Origin: Methylomonas fluvii
GTDB lineage: Bacteria; Pseudomonadota; Gammaproteobacteria; Methylococcales; Methylomonadaceae
Length of the DNA stretch: 64,000 bases
Reading direction: 5' to 3'
Assembly (NCBI RefSeq): GCF_014850975.1
Contig: NZ_JACXST010000003.1
Location: 1,612,001-1,676,000 of the forward strand
Shown here: in pieces, positions 1 to 9,844 of the stretch
How positions within the stretch are numbered: the first letter of the stretch is position 1
How the letters are laid out: the number at the start of each line of letters is the position of its first letter
Notes under the pieces: generated by a model
What the model was told of the DNA's origin: nothing
Seen by the model: only the letters and a program-made list of their open reading frames with translations
Databases searched by the model: none
Translations under genes and position numbers: made by a program

Positions 1-510
1 GCCGATGCCGGTCTTCGCACTGATCTTCAAAGCTTCGTCGGCCGGAATGCCGATCACATTCTCAATTTCTTCCATCACCCGCTCGGGTTCAGCTGACGGC
101 AAATCGATCTTATTCAAGACCGGCACGACTTCCAAACCTTGTTCAATGGCGGTGTAGCAATTCGCGACGCTTTGCGCTTCGACGCCTTGGGCGGCATCCA
201 CAACCAGCAATGCGCCCTCGCAAGCCGCCAGGGAGCGCGAAACTTCATAGGAAAAGTCCACGTGGCCCGGCGTGTCGATAAAGTTCAGCTGATAGGTGAC
301 GCCATCGCTGGCCTTGTAATCCAGGGTGACGCTTTGCGCCTTGATGGTAATGCCACGTTCCCGTTCCAGATCCATGGAATCGAGTACCTGCGCCTCCATT
401 TCCCGGTCGCTTAAGCCGCCACAAATTTGAATGAATCGGTCTGCCAATGTCGATTTCCCGTGATCGATATGGGCAATGATGGAGAAATTTCTGATATTTT
501 TTTGATCCAC
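1..510 (-). CDS. lepA: Elongation factor 4 (LepA), N-terminal part, cut by window edge
   Basis: Ribosome-associated translational GTPase that acts on stalled or mistranslocated ribosomes. The 170 codons present cover the G domain: P-loop AHIDHGKST at residues 13-21, switch region with [13 protein letters not shown], and the guanine-specificity motif NKID near residue 130. The rest lies beyond base 1. The start is GTG at 508-510; a TAA stop directly precedes it in frame, so no longer start is possible. It lies 71 bp downstream of zipA on the same strand and may be cotranscribed with smc-zipA. The family call is firm from these motifs. Confidence 0.96.
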   Translation of the reverse strand, partial: MDQKNIRNFSIIAHIDHGKSTLADRFIQICGGLSDREMEAQVLDSMDLERERGITIKAQSVTLDYKASDGVTYQLNFIDTPGHVDFSYEVSRSLAACEGALLVVDAAQGVEAQSVANCYTAIEQGLEVVPVLNKIDLPSAEPERVMEEIENVIGIPADEALKISAKTGIG

Positions 511-581
511 TTAGCTTCTAGTTAATTCGTTAGGTTTACAGAATAAATGCGGCGGCTGCCCTGCCCCCGCGAGGTACTGCT

Positions 582-1319
582 TTAGGCGGCCTTGGCCAAT
601 ATTTGTCTGAATTGCGCGACTGTTTCAGCAGTCAGCGGCTGCCGCTGGTTATCCCAGACAACGCCGTCAAGTTCGTCGGCCAACGTATCGATGGTCTCCA
701 TGAAGTCATCAAATACCGCCAACGGCGCATCGACTTCGCGCGGTTGCATAAAAAACACGATGCCGGGACAATAAAAGTCTTGTAGCCCGGTGTCAGGGAA
801 AGTACCGGGGTCAACCATACTGGCGACCGCGAAATCGACCATACGGTTAGCATCCACACGCTCGAATACCCGCACACTACCATAGCGTAAGCCCACACGT
901 TCGAAAGCCTCGAACAGATCTTCGCCATTAAAGCCTTGGTCGGCACGGGCAACGATGCTGAACTCGATCAAAGCTGGCAATTCCAAACGCCGCGAATGAG
1001 CCAAAGTCGCGGCTTGTTTTTTCTCGACATCCTTGCGAGAGGCATCAGCAGTGGGTTTTGGGCTGGGCTTGATGGCTTGATCGTCTAACAGAGCATCTCC
1101 ATCAACCAACTCGGTGCCCAACGCAAATACATCCATCTCATCGTCGTCTTCCTCAACCGAAAACTCGTCAACCACCCGGTCGTCGTAAGAGTCCTCGTCG
1201 TAATAATCGTCAGGCGTGCGTCTTTCTCGCAACGATTTGACGAAATGCCACAACACCATGCCGATCATCACCAGCACGCCGATCAAAATAATCACGACTC
1301 TTAATAATTCTTTATCCAT
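582..1319 (-). CDS. zipA: Cell division protein ZipA
   Basis: Inner-membrane protein that tethers and bundles FtsZ at the division ring. The 245 residues show the ZipA layout: a very short periplasmic N-terminus, one membrane helix at about residues 5-27, a charged Asp/Glu-rich linker (about 35-105), and a C-terminal FtsZ-binding ZipA_C domain (about 112-240). Its ATG overlaps the TAA stop of smc (TAATG), so the two are probably translationally coupled. The linker is short and acidic rather than the long Pro/Gln-rich linker of E. coli ZipA. Confidence 0.93.
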   Translation of the reverse strand: MDKELLRVVIILIGVLVMIGMVLWHFVKSLRERRTPDDYYDEDSYDDRVVDEFSVEEDDDEMDVFALGTELVDGDALLDDQAIKPSPKPTADASRKDVEKKQAATLAHSRRLELPALIEFSIVARADQGFNGEDLFEAFERVGLRYGSVRVFERVDANRMVDFAVASMVDPGTFPDTGLQDFYCPGIVFFMQPREVDAPLAVFDDFMETIDTLADELDGVVWDNQRQPLTAETVAQFRQILAKAA

Positions 1320-4300
1320 TAGCTTTCTGCCATGCTCACTGCTTCATCAATATCAACCGCCACCATTCTGGATACTCCAGGCTCCTTCATGGTAACACCT
1401 GCCAGATGTTTTGCAATTTCCATTGTGACTTTGTTGTGCGAAATATACAAAAACTGTACGGTTGCCGACATGTCTTCCACCATCTGCGAAAAGCGCACGA
1501 CGTTAGCATCATCCAGAGGCGCATCGACTTCATCCAGCAAACAAAACGGCGCCGGGTTCAACTCGAATATCGAAAACACTAAAGCCACCGCAGTCAAAGC
1601 TTTCTCACCGCCGGACAACAAATGAATCGAGCTGTTGCGCTTGCCGGGCGGCCGAGCAATGATGTTGACGCCGGCTTCAAGCAAGTCGTCTTCGGTTAAC
1701 TCCAGATAAGCCTGACCGCCACCGAACAAACGCGGAAACTTTTCTTTCAAGCCACTATTGATCTTGTCGAAAGTCTCTTTAAAGCGCTGGCGGCTTTCCT
1801 TGTCGATCTTGCTAATCGCTTGATCCAAAGTATTCAAGGCATCAACCAAGTCGTCGTGCTGCTCGTTTAAAAACTTCATCCGTTCGGATTGGGTTTTGAA
1901 TTCCTCGATCGCTGTCAAATTTATGGATCCCAACTTTTCTATTTGATCAGTCAGCTCATCGACGGCATTTTTCCATTTCGTTTCGCTCGCGCCTTCGGTT
2001 AGATTGCTTAGAATCACCTCCGGATCGGCATCCACCTCCGTCAATTGCTCGGCAATGGTTTGCTGCCTGACTCGGCTATCTTGCTGCTCGAAACGTACCT
2101 GATCCAAAGCCTCTTTTTGTTTTTCCAGGGACCGTTGGGTTTGCGAATATTGCTCGGCCAACTGACTGACCGTCTGTTCGCTGGCTTGCTGGGCCTGACG
2201 CTCGGACTGCAAGTTATCCTCGAATTCGGCTTTACGCTCCAACAATTCTTCCAACTGCATTTTCTCATCGTCGAGCGGTGCTAATGAAAAGTGCAACTTG
2301 TTTTCCAATTCAGCGATTCGATCAGCCGATTGCTGATGCTGCAATTGCAAGCGCTCGATCTGTTTCGCGGTCAGCACTTCCGAAGACTTCAGCGATTCGA
2401 TTTGCGCATGCAAACGATGCAAATGCCGGCGTGCTTCATCAACCGAGGCATCGGTGTTTTGCTGTTGCGCTTGAATCTGTTGATTTAGTTGCTCCAATTC
2501 GGTTTTCTTGTCACCCAAATCACCCAAGGCCTGCTCGGCGTCCTGCTTGATCATTTCCGCTTCGGAAATACTCTCAGCGTTTTCCGCCAGCTGCTGGCTG
2601 ATTTCTTCGATCTCATGATCGAGCTGTTCCAGGCGGCGTTTTTGCTGTTCGAAACGAGCCGACTGCGCGCTGTATTCGGCGCTCTTCGCGGAAAACTCAG
2701 CGCTGAGCAGCTTTTCCTTTTGTTGATATTGCTCGCGATTACTCTCGGCGGCCTTCAACTCTTGTTCGGAGTGGGCTAATTGCTCTTCGTCCTCGGCTAT
2801 CATCATCTGCAATTCGCTTTGCCGCTGCTTCAGTTCGCGTAATTCCTTTTCTCGGTGCAATACCCCAGCCTTGCTGTCGCTACCACGGCTGATTTTGATC
2901 CAGTCCTTACCTAACCAAGTGCCGTCGGCCAATACCACCGACTCGTGCGCCTGCAGATGCATTTGCCGGGCTTGCTGCATAGTCTCAGCGCAATAAATGC
3001 CGCTCAACAAACTGGATAAATCCCAGCGACTGCGCAACTTACTCGCCAATGCGACGGAGTCGGCACTAGCGCCGGCCGGGTTAGCGTGCGTTTCAAAAAC
3101 CACCAAAGACTGCTTGGTCAAATCCTGCAACTCGCCCAATATCGAATCGGCGCTATCCACACAGATCGCTTCCAGGTAACTGCCCAACACCGTTTCCACG
3201 GCGGTTTCCCAGCCTTCCTCGGCATCCAGAAACTCGGCAAGGCGCGGTTGTTGCTCCAACCCGACTTGTTCCAGCCACACGCCTAACTCTTTTTTGTCCT
3301 TGCCCATCGCGTGCTGCTGCAATAATTCCAAGGAACTGATCTTGCCGTTAACCTTCTGCAACTCGGCGCGACTGGCGTGCAGGCTATCATGCAGCTGTTT
3401 GATGGCCGGCCTTAGTTCGGCGATGCGCTGCAAAACGGTATCCAGCTGTTGCTGCAACTGCTCGCGCTCGGCTTCGATCAATTCGATACTGCTATCCAAG
3501 GTTTCCAATTCCAGTTGCAATTGGGTGTCAGCTAGGCCGCCGCGTTCGCTATTTAATTTATCTAAGCGGGTCTGCAACTGGCGGTTTTGATTTTCCAGCT
3601 GTACCAGCTTGGTCCGCTGCACTTCGGCTTGCTCTCGATAACCGGCGTTTTCCGCCAAAAAAGCTTCCCACTGCTGCTGCCATTGCTGCTTTTGCAGATG
3701 CGCGTCTTGCTGAATGCCCAGCAAATCTTCCTCGCGCTCGCGGGCCACGATCATGGTTTCTTCCGCTTCCAGCAAGGTCTGACGAATTTCTTCCAGCTGT
3801 TGCCTATCTTGTTCGCATTCAGATTGCGCCTGTTCGGCTTGCAGTTTCAAGCGATTGATCTCAACCAGGGTTTCTTCGTGGCTTTTTTGATTGTGCTTGA
3901 TGGTCTGTTCCAGTCGACTGACTTCGGCGACCACGGCATAATATTCGGCTTGGGTGCTATCCAGGTGCTGCTGCTGGGCTTTTTGTTCGCCGCGCTTCAA
4001 CTCCATGCCTTTTTCAGTATCGCGCAGCAACACGAACAAACGATTGTGTTCGGCGGCGATACTTTGCAGCTTTTCTTCCAACTTCTGCGCAGAACGCTGA
4101 AAGTTTTGCCAGCGCATCGCCAACAGCTCTTGCTTGTATTGGCGTTCCTGCTTTTTCAGCTCGGTATATTTTTCGGCTTTTTCGGCCTGCTTGGCCAGAT
4201 TCTTGATTTGCTTTTCGACTTCGTCGCGCAAGTCGTTCAAGCGCTCCAGATTCTCGCGGGTATGGCGCATGCGGGTTTCGGTTTCCGAGCGCCGTTCCTT

Positions 4301-4819
4301 ATATTTGGAAACCCCCGCCGCTTCCTCGATATGCACCCGCAAATCTTCCGGCTTGGCTTCCACCATCCGCGAAATCGTGCCCTGCTCGATGATCGCATAG
4401 CTACGCGAACCGAGACCGGTACCCAAAAACAGATCGGTAATATCCTTGCGCCGGCATTTGGAGCCGTTCAACATGAATAGCGATTGCCCATCTCGGCTAA
4501 CCTGGCGCTTGATGGAAATGGTGGCGTACTGTGAATATTCGCCGCCAGCCTTGCCCTCGCTGTTGTCGAACACCAATTCGACTGACGCCATACTGACCGG
4601 TTTGCGGCCCGACGAGCCATTGAAAATCACGTCGGCCATATTGCCGCCGCGCAAATGCTTGGCCGAGCTCTCGCCCATCACCCAACGCACTGCGTCGATG
4701 ATATTGGATTTGCCGCAACCGTTAGGACCGACAATCGCGGTCAGATTGCCATTGATCGGTATCGTGGTGGGATCGACAAAGGATTTAAAACCCGAAAGTT
4801 TGATTTTTTCCAGCTTCAT
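1319..4819 (-). CDS. smc: Chromosome partition protein SMC
   Basis: Structural-maintenance-of-chromosomes ATPase that compacts and helps segregate the chromosome, normally with ScpA and ScpB. At 1166 residues it is full length: N-terminal ATPase half with Walker A GPNGCGKSN at about residues 32-40, a long Gln/Glu-rich coiled coil, a hinge in the region of 505-640, a second coiled coil, and the C-terminal half with the LLSGGEK signature and a Walker B LLDEVDAPLDD. This is the SMC type rather than the MukB type found in enteric bacteria. The start begins MKLEKIKLSGFKSF, typical of the family. First gene of smc-zipA-(lepA). Confidence 0.97.
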   Translation of the reverse strand: MKLEKIKLSGFKSFVDPTTIPINGNLTAIVGPNGCGKSNIIDAVRWVMGESSAKHLRGGNMADVIFNGSSGRKPVSMASVELVFDNSEGKAGGEYSQYATISIKRQVSRDGQSLFMLNGSKCRRKDITDLFLGTGLGSRSYAIIEQGTISRMVEAKPEDLRVHIEEAAGVSKYKERRSETETRMRHTRENLERLNDLRDEVEKQIKNLAKQAEKAEKYTELKKQERQYKQELLAMRWQNFQRSAQKLEEKLQSIAAEHNRLFVLLRDTEKGMELKRGEQKAQQQHLDSTQAEYYAVVAEVSRLEQTIKHNQKSHEETLVEINRLKLQAEQAQSECEQDRQQLEEIRQTLLEAEETMIVAREREEDLLGIQQDAHLQKQQWQQQWEAFLAENAGYREQAEVQRTKLVQLENQNRQLQTRLDKLNSERGGLADTQLQLELETLDSSIELIEAEREQLQQQLDTVLQRIAELRPAIKQLHDSLHASRAELQKVNGKISSLELLQQHAMGKDKKELGVWLEQVGLEQQPRLAEFLDAEEGWETAVETVLGSYLEAICVDSADSILGELQDLTKQSLVVFETHANPAGASADSVALASKLRSRWDLSSLLSGIYCAETMQQARQMHLQAHESVVLADGTWLGKDWIKISRGSDSKAGVLHREKELRELKQRQSELQMMIAEDEEQLAHSEQELKAAESNREQYQQKEKLLSAEFSAKSAEYSAQSARFEQQKRRLEQLDHEIEEISQQLAENAESISEAEMIKQDAEQALGDLGDKKTELEQLNQQIQAQQQNTDASVDEARRHLHRLHAQIESLKSSEVLTAKQIERLQLQHQQSADRIAELENKLHFSLAPLDDEKMQLEELLERKAEFEDNLQSERQAQQASEQTVSQLAEQYSQTQRSLEKQKEALDQVRFEQQDSRVRQQTIAEQLTEVDADPEVILSNLTEGASETKWKNAVDELTDQIEKLGSINLTAIEEFKTQSERMKFLNEQHDDLVDALNTLDQAISKIDKESRQRFKETFDKINSGLKEKFPRLFGGGQAYLELTEDDLLEAGVNIIARPPGKRNSSIHLLSGGEKALTAVALVFSIFELNPAPFCLLDEVDAPLDDANVVRFSQMVEDMSATVQFLYISHNKVTMEIAKHLAGVTMKEPGVSRMVAVDIDEAVSMAES

Positions 4820-5200
4820 GACTGGCGATGGGGATTCCGGCGCGGATTACAAAGCCGGCTATTATCGTCGAAATGCCGTTTCGATTCGAATGGAATTTAA
4901 ATCGGCTTAACACCGGGCCCCAAACCGAGCTCAGCATTTCGTCTCGAAAATCAATACGTAAACAGATTGCGGGCATCGCTTGACCAAATCGACTTATAAG
5001 TCAGACCGCCAACTACAGCAACCGAAAACCGCCAGATAATACAGTTGACTTCAGCTTTGCGCATACCGCGGCATTACCCGCAAACACCAGCTCTTTACGC
5101 CTTTTTTACACGGCTAAAAATAAAATCCGCAGATCGCCAAAAGTTGCCGGAAACCAAGCAATTTTGCGGCATTTAATTAATCTCATTAACCGGAGAACGC
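4820..5200. other. Intergenic region between divergent smc and nhaD
   Basis: A 381-bp gap between two divergently transcribed genes. I see no convincing ORF or structured RNA. It should hold the promoters for both units. An SD-like GGAGA lies four bases before the nhaD ATG. A TTGACT near 5045 is the best -35-like hexamer on the plus strand but has no good -10 partner, so I do not call a promoter. Confidence 0.5.
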
Positions 5201-6649
5201 ATGCTGCGGGTCAATTATCTGTTTGGATTGGTATCACTGATTTTTCCGGAACTCGTTTCTGCCGACTCGGCGCCGGCAGCGCCACAGACCTTTCATCTTG
5301 ACCTTACTCAACATTGGGTTGGCTACTTTTCGCTGGTCGTGATGATCGTTGCCTATATCTCGGCGATGCTCGAAGATGTAACCAATCTGCGTAAATCCAA
5401 ACCCATGCTGCTAGCGGCAGCTTTAATCTGGTTTGTCATTGTCCTGGCATATCAACAACACGGTAATAGCTTACCGGCGACTACCGCCTTCAAGGGCAAC
5501 TTGCAGGCGTATATTGAATTACTCTTGTTCATCATGGTTTCGATGACGTATTTGAATGCGATGGAGGACATGGGCATTTTTAACGCGCTGAAGATCTGGC
5601 TGGTCAGTAAAGACCTCAGCTATCGCCGACTATTTTGGATAACGGGATTTTTAGTTTTTTTAATTTCCTGTATCGTCAACGGCCTGACTGCCGGTTTATT
5701 AATGGGCGCTGTCGTGGTGGCTGTTGGTAAAAATAGCCCGCGCTTTGTCTCCTTAGGCTGCTTGAACATCGTCATTGCCACCAATGCCGGCGGTACGTTT
5801 AGCCCACTGGGCGGCATATCGACGCTATTTGTTTGGCAACATGGCATGCTGGGTTTTACCGAGTTTTTTAAATTGTTCGTGCCTTGTCTCGTAAATTTTC
5901 TGGTCCCGGCTGCGGCTATGCATTTTGCCTTACCTAAAGACAAACCTATCGTCGAACCCGAGCAAATTTCGTTACCCCGCGGCGCCAAGCGCATCTTATT
6001 CCTATTCGGCGTCACCATCAGCTTGGCGGTTGGTTTTGACATGGCGTTGGGATTGCCGGCGGCGGCCGGCATGATGGCAGGCCTGTCCTTGTTACAATTC
6101 TTTTATTTCTATCTCCAAAAATCCGATAAACCGAGCAGTTCACAACAGTCGGAGTTTTCGCTATTTTTCGGCGGCGGCGACGTAAACTTGATGACTAACG
6201 AAGCCAAGCGCCTGGATATTTTCGATAAAGTGGGCCGACTGGAATGGGATACCTTACTGTTTTTCTACGGCGCGATGATGGGAATTGGCGGCTTGGGCTT
6301 TATCGGCTATCTTGATGCCATTTCTCAGGTGTTATACGGACAATTCAGCCCGACTCTGGCGAATGTGATGATCGGTTTATCGTCGGCATTCGTCGACAAC
6401 GGTACGCTTATGTTTGCGGTGTTAACCATGCACCCGGATATTCCGCAAGGACAATGGTTGTTGCTGACCTTGACCCTCGGCGTCGGCGGCAGCCTGCTGG
6501 CCATCGGCTCTGCGCCGGGCATCGGTTTGATGGGACAAGCCAAGGGGCAATACACCTTTGCTAGCCACATGAAATGGTGCCCGGTCATCCTGTTGGCTTA
6601 CTTCGCCAGTATCGGTACGCATATGCTGGTCAATGCCGGATCTTTCTGA
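5201..6649 (+). CDS. nhaD: NhaD-type Na+/H+ antiporter
   Basis: Inner-membrane sodium/proton antiporter of the NhaD family (ion transporter superfamily). The 482 residues are highly hydrophobic with about 12 predicted membrane segments. The first acts as a signal-like helix ending near VSADSAP. Family signatures include the NAGGTFSPLGGISTLF stretch in the first half and a matching SAFVDNGTLMFAV half-site in the second, as expected for an inverted repeat fold. The start is supported by GGAGA four bases upstream. It is followed after 8 bp by a KdpD-like kinase and a KdpE-like regulator, which suggests the antiporter is under ion- or turgor-responsive control. Confidence 0.9.
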   Translation: MLRVNYLFGLVSLIFPELVSADSAPAAPQTFHLDLTQHWVGYFSLVVMIVAYISAMLEDVTNLRKSKPMLLAAALIWFVIVLAYQQHGNSLPATTAFKGNLQAYIELLLFIMVSMTYLNAMEDMGIFNALKIWLVSKDLSYRRLFWITGFLVFLISCIVNGLTAGLLMGAVVVAVGKNSPRFVSLGCLNIVIATNAGGTFSPLGGISTLFVWQHGMLGFTEFFKLFVPCLVNFLVPAAAMHFALPKDKPIVEPEQISLPRGAKRILFLFGVTISLAVGFDMALGLPAAAGMMAGLSLLQFFYFYLQKSDKPSSSQQSEFSLFFGGGDVNLMTNEAKRLDIFDKVGRLEWDTLLFFYGAMMGIGGLGFIGYLDAISQVLYGQFSPTLANVMIGLSSAFVDNGTLMFAVLTMHPDIPQGQWLLLTLTLGVGGSLLAIGSAPGIGLMGQAKGQYTFASHMKWCPVILLAYFASIGTHMLVNAGSF

Positions 6650-6657
6650 CCGGTCGA

Positions 6658-8226
6658 ATGGCTAACAATCCCACTCCACGCGCTAATATCGACGTCCCGA
6701 TGACACTATCTGAAGCCTGGCTATCCGCGCAAAAGCGTGAGCGCTTCCTCGGCCATGCCTGGGGCATCGCCGCTCCCTTCATTTGCACGCTGATCGATTG
6801 GCCTTTGCGCGATCTGTTGGGACCGGCCAGCATCCTGATGACGTACTTACTGGGCGTATTTCTGGTCGCCAGCCGCTACGGCCGCAGCGCATCCATCGTC
6901 GCCTCGCTACTCAGTGCACCAACCTTTGCCTTTTATTTTGCCCGCCCCATATTCTCCTTTGCGATTAGCGACTTGGAAAATATCGTCGGCTTGGCGGTGA
7001 TGATCATCGTCGCGAATGTCACCGGCAGTCTGCTTGAAAAATCGCGCATGCAAGCCGAGTTAGCCAAACAGCGTGAATCGCATACCAATGCGCTCTATCG
7101 ATTGAGTCGGGATCTGGCGGCGGCACAGAATCACAACGCCGTCGCACGCATTGCGGCCGAACATATCGACAACGAATTTGGTACCGATTCGATTCTGCTG
7201 ATTGCCAATACCGAAAACTGCCTGCAAGTCCAAACGACTCAAGCATTGCCCATTTCACTGCAAAGCCTCGACCTTACACTAGCGCAGCAGGCCTTCGAGA
7301 CAGGTGAAGTCAGACTGCAGCCCCCATTAAGCTATTACCCGCTAGAAGGATCTAGCGCCGCGCAAGGCATGTTAACCATCCTGCAAACCGAAGCCTTGGC
7401 CAGTCAAACGCCGGAAGTAAACACCTTCTGCCATTTAATCGCGCAAACCTTGGAGCGATTTCAGCTAGCTGCTCGAGCCCGCGAGGCCAATCTGCAAGCC
7501 GAAACCGAAGCCTTGCGCAACGCCCTGTTAAGCTCGATCTCCCATGACTTGCGCACACCTTTGACTCGCATCATTGGCGCGGTCGGTACCGCTATCGAGA
7601 ATGATGCCGGATTATCAGCCTCGGAACGCCAAGAGCTGAATCAATCGGTATTGGAAGAAGCGCAACGCATGTCGGAGTTGACCGGCAAAATTCTGGACAT
7701 GGCCCGCTTGAGTAGCGGTCAAATCATTTTGCACCGGAGCTGGAACACCATTGAGGAAATCGTCGGCAGCGCTCTGAACCGTATGGATAGGCAGTTAAAG
7801 GACAGACCGGTCCGCACCCTGCTGCCTGATAGCTTGCCTCTTGTTTGGATAGATGCCGTGCTGATAGAACAGGTGTTGGTCAATCTAATCGAAAACGCGG
7901 TTAAGTACACGTCGCCAGGCAGCCCGATTGACATCGAAGCTGTATCGCTGAGCGATCAATTCCGCTTAACCTTAGGGGATTACGGTCCGGGCATCGCCAA
8001 GAACCAACAAATTCAGATTTTCGAAAAGTTTTATCGCGGCACCTCCGAAACCAGGCAAAACGGGGTCGGCCTGGGACTCGCATTGTGCAAGGCGATTATC
8101 GAGGCACATGGCGGGATGATTTATGTGAAAAACCGCATCGGTAAGGGCGCGGAGTTTCTTATCGAACTACCGCTGCACGAACCGCCGCCGCTGGCCGAAT
8201 CGGAAGCGCTTGGAAGCCTGGCATGA
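6658..8226 (+). CDS. KdpD-like membrane sensor histidine kinase
   Basis: Sensor kinase of a two-component system. The longest reading frame opens at 6574 inside nhaD. I prefer the ATG at 6658, just after the nhaD stop, giving 522 residues. Order of domains: a KdpD-type four-helix membrane module (DUF4118, about residues 35-125), a GAF-like segment (about 145-275), a HisKA domain with phospho-acceptor His near residue 296 (SSISHDLRTPLTRI), and an HATPase_c domain with N box (LIENAVKYT) and G boxes (DYGPGIA, GVGLGLAL). It lacks the KdpD N-terminal sensor and Usp domains and no kdpFABC genes are present, so it is not a classical KdpD. The 4-bp ATGA overlap with the next gene indicates coupling. 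Confidence 0.88.
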   Translation: MANNPTPRANIDVPMTLSEAWLSAQKRERFLGHAWGIAAPFICTLIDWPLRDLLGPASILMTYLLGVFLVASRYGRSASIVASLLSAPTFAFYFARPIFSFAISDLENIVGLAVMIIVANVTGSLLEKSRMQAELAKQRESHTNALYRLSRDLAAAQNHNAVARIAAEHIDNEFGTDSILLIANTENCLQVQTTQALPISLQSLDLTLAQQAFETGEVRLQPPLSYYPLEGSSAAQGMLTILQTEALASQTPEVNTFCHLIAQTLERFQLAARAREANLQAETEALRNALLSSISHDLRTPLTRIIGAVGTAIENDAGLSASERQELNQSVLEEAQRMSELTGKILDMARLSSGQIILHRSWNTIEEIVGSALNRMDRQLKDRPVRTLLPDSLPLVWIDAVLIEQVLVNLIENAVKYTSPGSPIDIEAVSLSDQFRLTLGDYGPGIAKNQQIQIFEKFYRGTSETRQNGVGLGLALCKAIIEAHGGMIYVKNRIGKGAEFLIELPLHEPPPLAESEALGSLA

Positions 8227-8921
8227 CTACTGCGCCTTTAATTTTGTTAATAGAAGACGACGCGCAAACCCGACGTTTTCTAAAAACCAGCCTAAGCCTT
8301 CGCGGCTGGTCCATGATCGAAACCGACTGCGGCAAATCCGGCCTGGCGATGCTGAGCAATGCCAATCCCGACTTGGTGATCTTGGATCTGGGCTTACCTG
8401 ACATGGACGGAATCGCGGTAACACGACGCTTGCGACAACTGTCTGACCTGCCCATCCTGATATTGTCGGCGCGCAGCCAGGAACAAAACAAGATCATGGC
8501 GCTGGATGCAGGGGCCGACGATTACTTGACCAAACCCTTTGGCAGCGGCGAATTGCATGCTCGGCTACAAGCTTTAATGCGCAGGGTTGCACGTAGCCTG
8601 AGCAATCAAGAGACTTTTGAAACCGGTCAGTTAAAAGTTGATTTGACACGGCGCAAAGTATTTGTTGCCGACCACGAAGTGCGCATAACCCCAATCGAAT
8701 TTCGGCTACTCGGCATTCTAATCCGCCATGCCGGGGTGGTCGTCACTCATCGCCAACTGCTTCAAGAGGTTTGGGGTGCTGAACACATACATGATCAACA
8801 TTATCTACGTATTTATATGGGGCAATTGCGGCACAAACTGGAAGCCAATCCGGCGCGGCCCCGTTATTTGCTCACCGAAGTGGGGGTGGGGTATCGCATG
8901 GCGGTTAACGATGACGATTAA
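8223..8921 (+). CDS. KdpE-like response regulator (OmpR family)
   Basis: DNA-binding response regulator, 232 residues. An N-terminal receiver domain (about 5-120) has acidic pair EDD, phospho-acceptor Asp in LVILDLGLPDMDG, and the conserved Thr/Ser and Lys positions (LSAR, KPF). A C-terminal winged-helix OmpR/PhoB domain (about 130-225) ends with the wing GVGYRM. It overlaps the kinase by ATGA, so the pair forms one system. By position its most likely target is the nhaD operon itself, but this is inference. Confidence 0.92.
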   Translation: MTTAPLILLIEDDAQTRRFLKTSLSLRGWSMIETDCGKSGLAMLSNANPDLVILDLGLPDMDGIAVTRRLRQLSDLPILILSARSQEQNKIMALDAGADDYLTKPFGSGELHARLQALMRRVARSLSNQETFETGQLKVDLTRRKVFVADHEVRITPIEFRLLGILIRHAGVVVTHRQLLQEVWGAEHIHDQHYLRIYMGQLRHKLEANPARPRYLLTEVGVGYRMAVNDDD

Positions 8922-9097
8922 TGATTGACCCGGCCTGAAACAGCGGTTCTTTCTAATCTGTTGGCTGCACTCGGTGCTGGCCTGTCGAGGTGGGAGTCCA
9001 AGATTCTAGGAATCTAAAAACTGATCGAGAAGCCTGTTACGGTTAATTTCTATCGAAATTGAAAGGATGGCGGCCGTGTTGAGGTATTTGGTTCCGG

Positions 9098-9113
9098 AAA
9101 ACCACGTGGTTTT
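9098..9113. repeat. Perfect 16-bp palindrome AAAACCACGTGGTTTT
   Basis: A loop-less perfect palindrome centred on CACGTG. It lies in the 269-bp gap between two convergent genes (8223-8921 plus and 9191-9550 minus), so it is not upstream of either. A spacer-less palindrome suits a dimeric protein site better than a terminator. A second, looped inverted repeat (AGATTC-TAG-GAATCT) lies about 95 bp to the left. Function unknown. Confidence 0.6.
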
Positions 9114-9190
9114 AACGGATTAGAAAGAAGCGAGCTAGTCATCAAGACTGGCTCTTGCCGTCGATGCCCTGGCCTAAAAACGGCCCGCAG

Positions 9191-9550
9191 CTAATTCAAC
9201 AATGCGCCTAAGTTGTTAGGCCGCCGATTAGCGACAGCGGATTGCGCTTGACCGGGATTGTTTTGGATATCCGAGATTAACCTTCCAAGCAGCTGTTGCG
9301 CCTGTTCCGGGCTATTAATTTGGGCCTGACTGTCACTATTTTGTCCGCTGGCAGCCTGCGCCAATTTCAAAGATTCCTGGGACAAACTGACCGTGTCGCT
9401 TGGGCTCGGCTCGGGTCTCTCCGCCTGATTTTGCGAATTGGCAACCTTCCTGCGTTCGGCCAACGCTTCAATCCCGCCGGCTTTTTGATCTTTGGATACA
9501 CCTTGGCTAGCCAAGGAATTTGGGTTTGGGTATGTAGTGTTGATTTCCAT
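9191..9550 (-). CDS. Small hydrophilic protein of unknown function
   Basis: I do not recognise a family with certainty. The 119 residues are rich in Gln, Ser, Asn and Ala, without signal peptide or membrane helix, and look partly disordered. The middle segment DTVSLSQESLKLAQ resembles phrases in flagellar/FlgM-type small proteins, which is weak evidence. Translation is well supported: AGGGGAG lies 6-7 bases before the ATG at 9550. It stands alone between converging transcription from the left and divergent queF on the right. Confidence 0.7.
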   Translation of the reverse strand: MEINTTYPNPNSLASQGVSKDQKAGGIEALAERRKVANSQNQAERPEPSPSDTVSLSQESLKLAQAASGQNSDSQAQINSPEQAQQLLGRLISDIQNNPGQAQSAVANRRPNNLGALLN

Positions 9551-9844
9551 CGTCGACTCCCCTGCAAGTTAGACTCACATCTTAGCGGTTTTTGCGATTC
9601 GCCTTAACAATAATTTTACATCATTCGCCGCAAGTTGTTGACAATTCTGCCCATCAATTGTTTCGACTGATTCAGGAGAAACAAACCCGGGACCGGACAC
9701 AAGCGCCAGCGCAAAATTACACGATAACTCATTGAGTTTAAATGCTTAATACGTTTTTGCTTCTTAGCTGGTAAAATATCGCCAGACTTAACCGGCGGAC
9801 ATCCCATTCGCCACTCCGGAATCCCTAACAACCCAAATTAAGCA

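Noticed and set aside
3587..4480. 297-codon open frame on the plus strand opposite smc
   Set aside because: It is antisense to a well-supported SMC coiled-coil region. Its Leu/Phe-rich composition is what the complement of Gln/Glu/Lys-rich codons gives, and there is no SD.
9616..9831. 71-codon frame on the minus strand upstream of queF
   Set aside because: No SD, unusual composition and no recognised family; it covers the queF promoter region.
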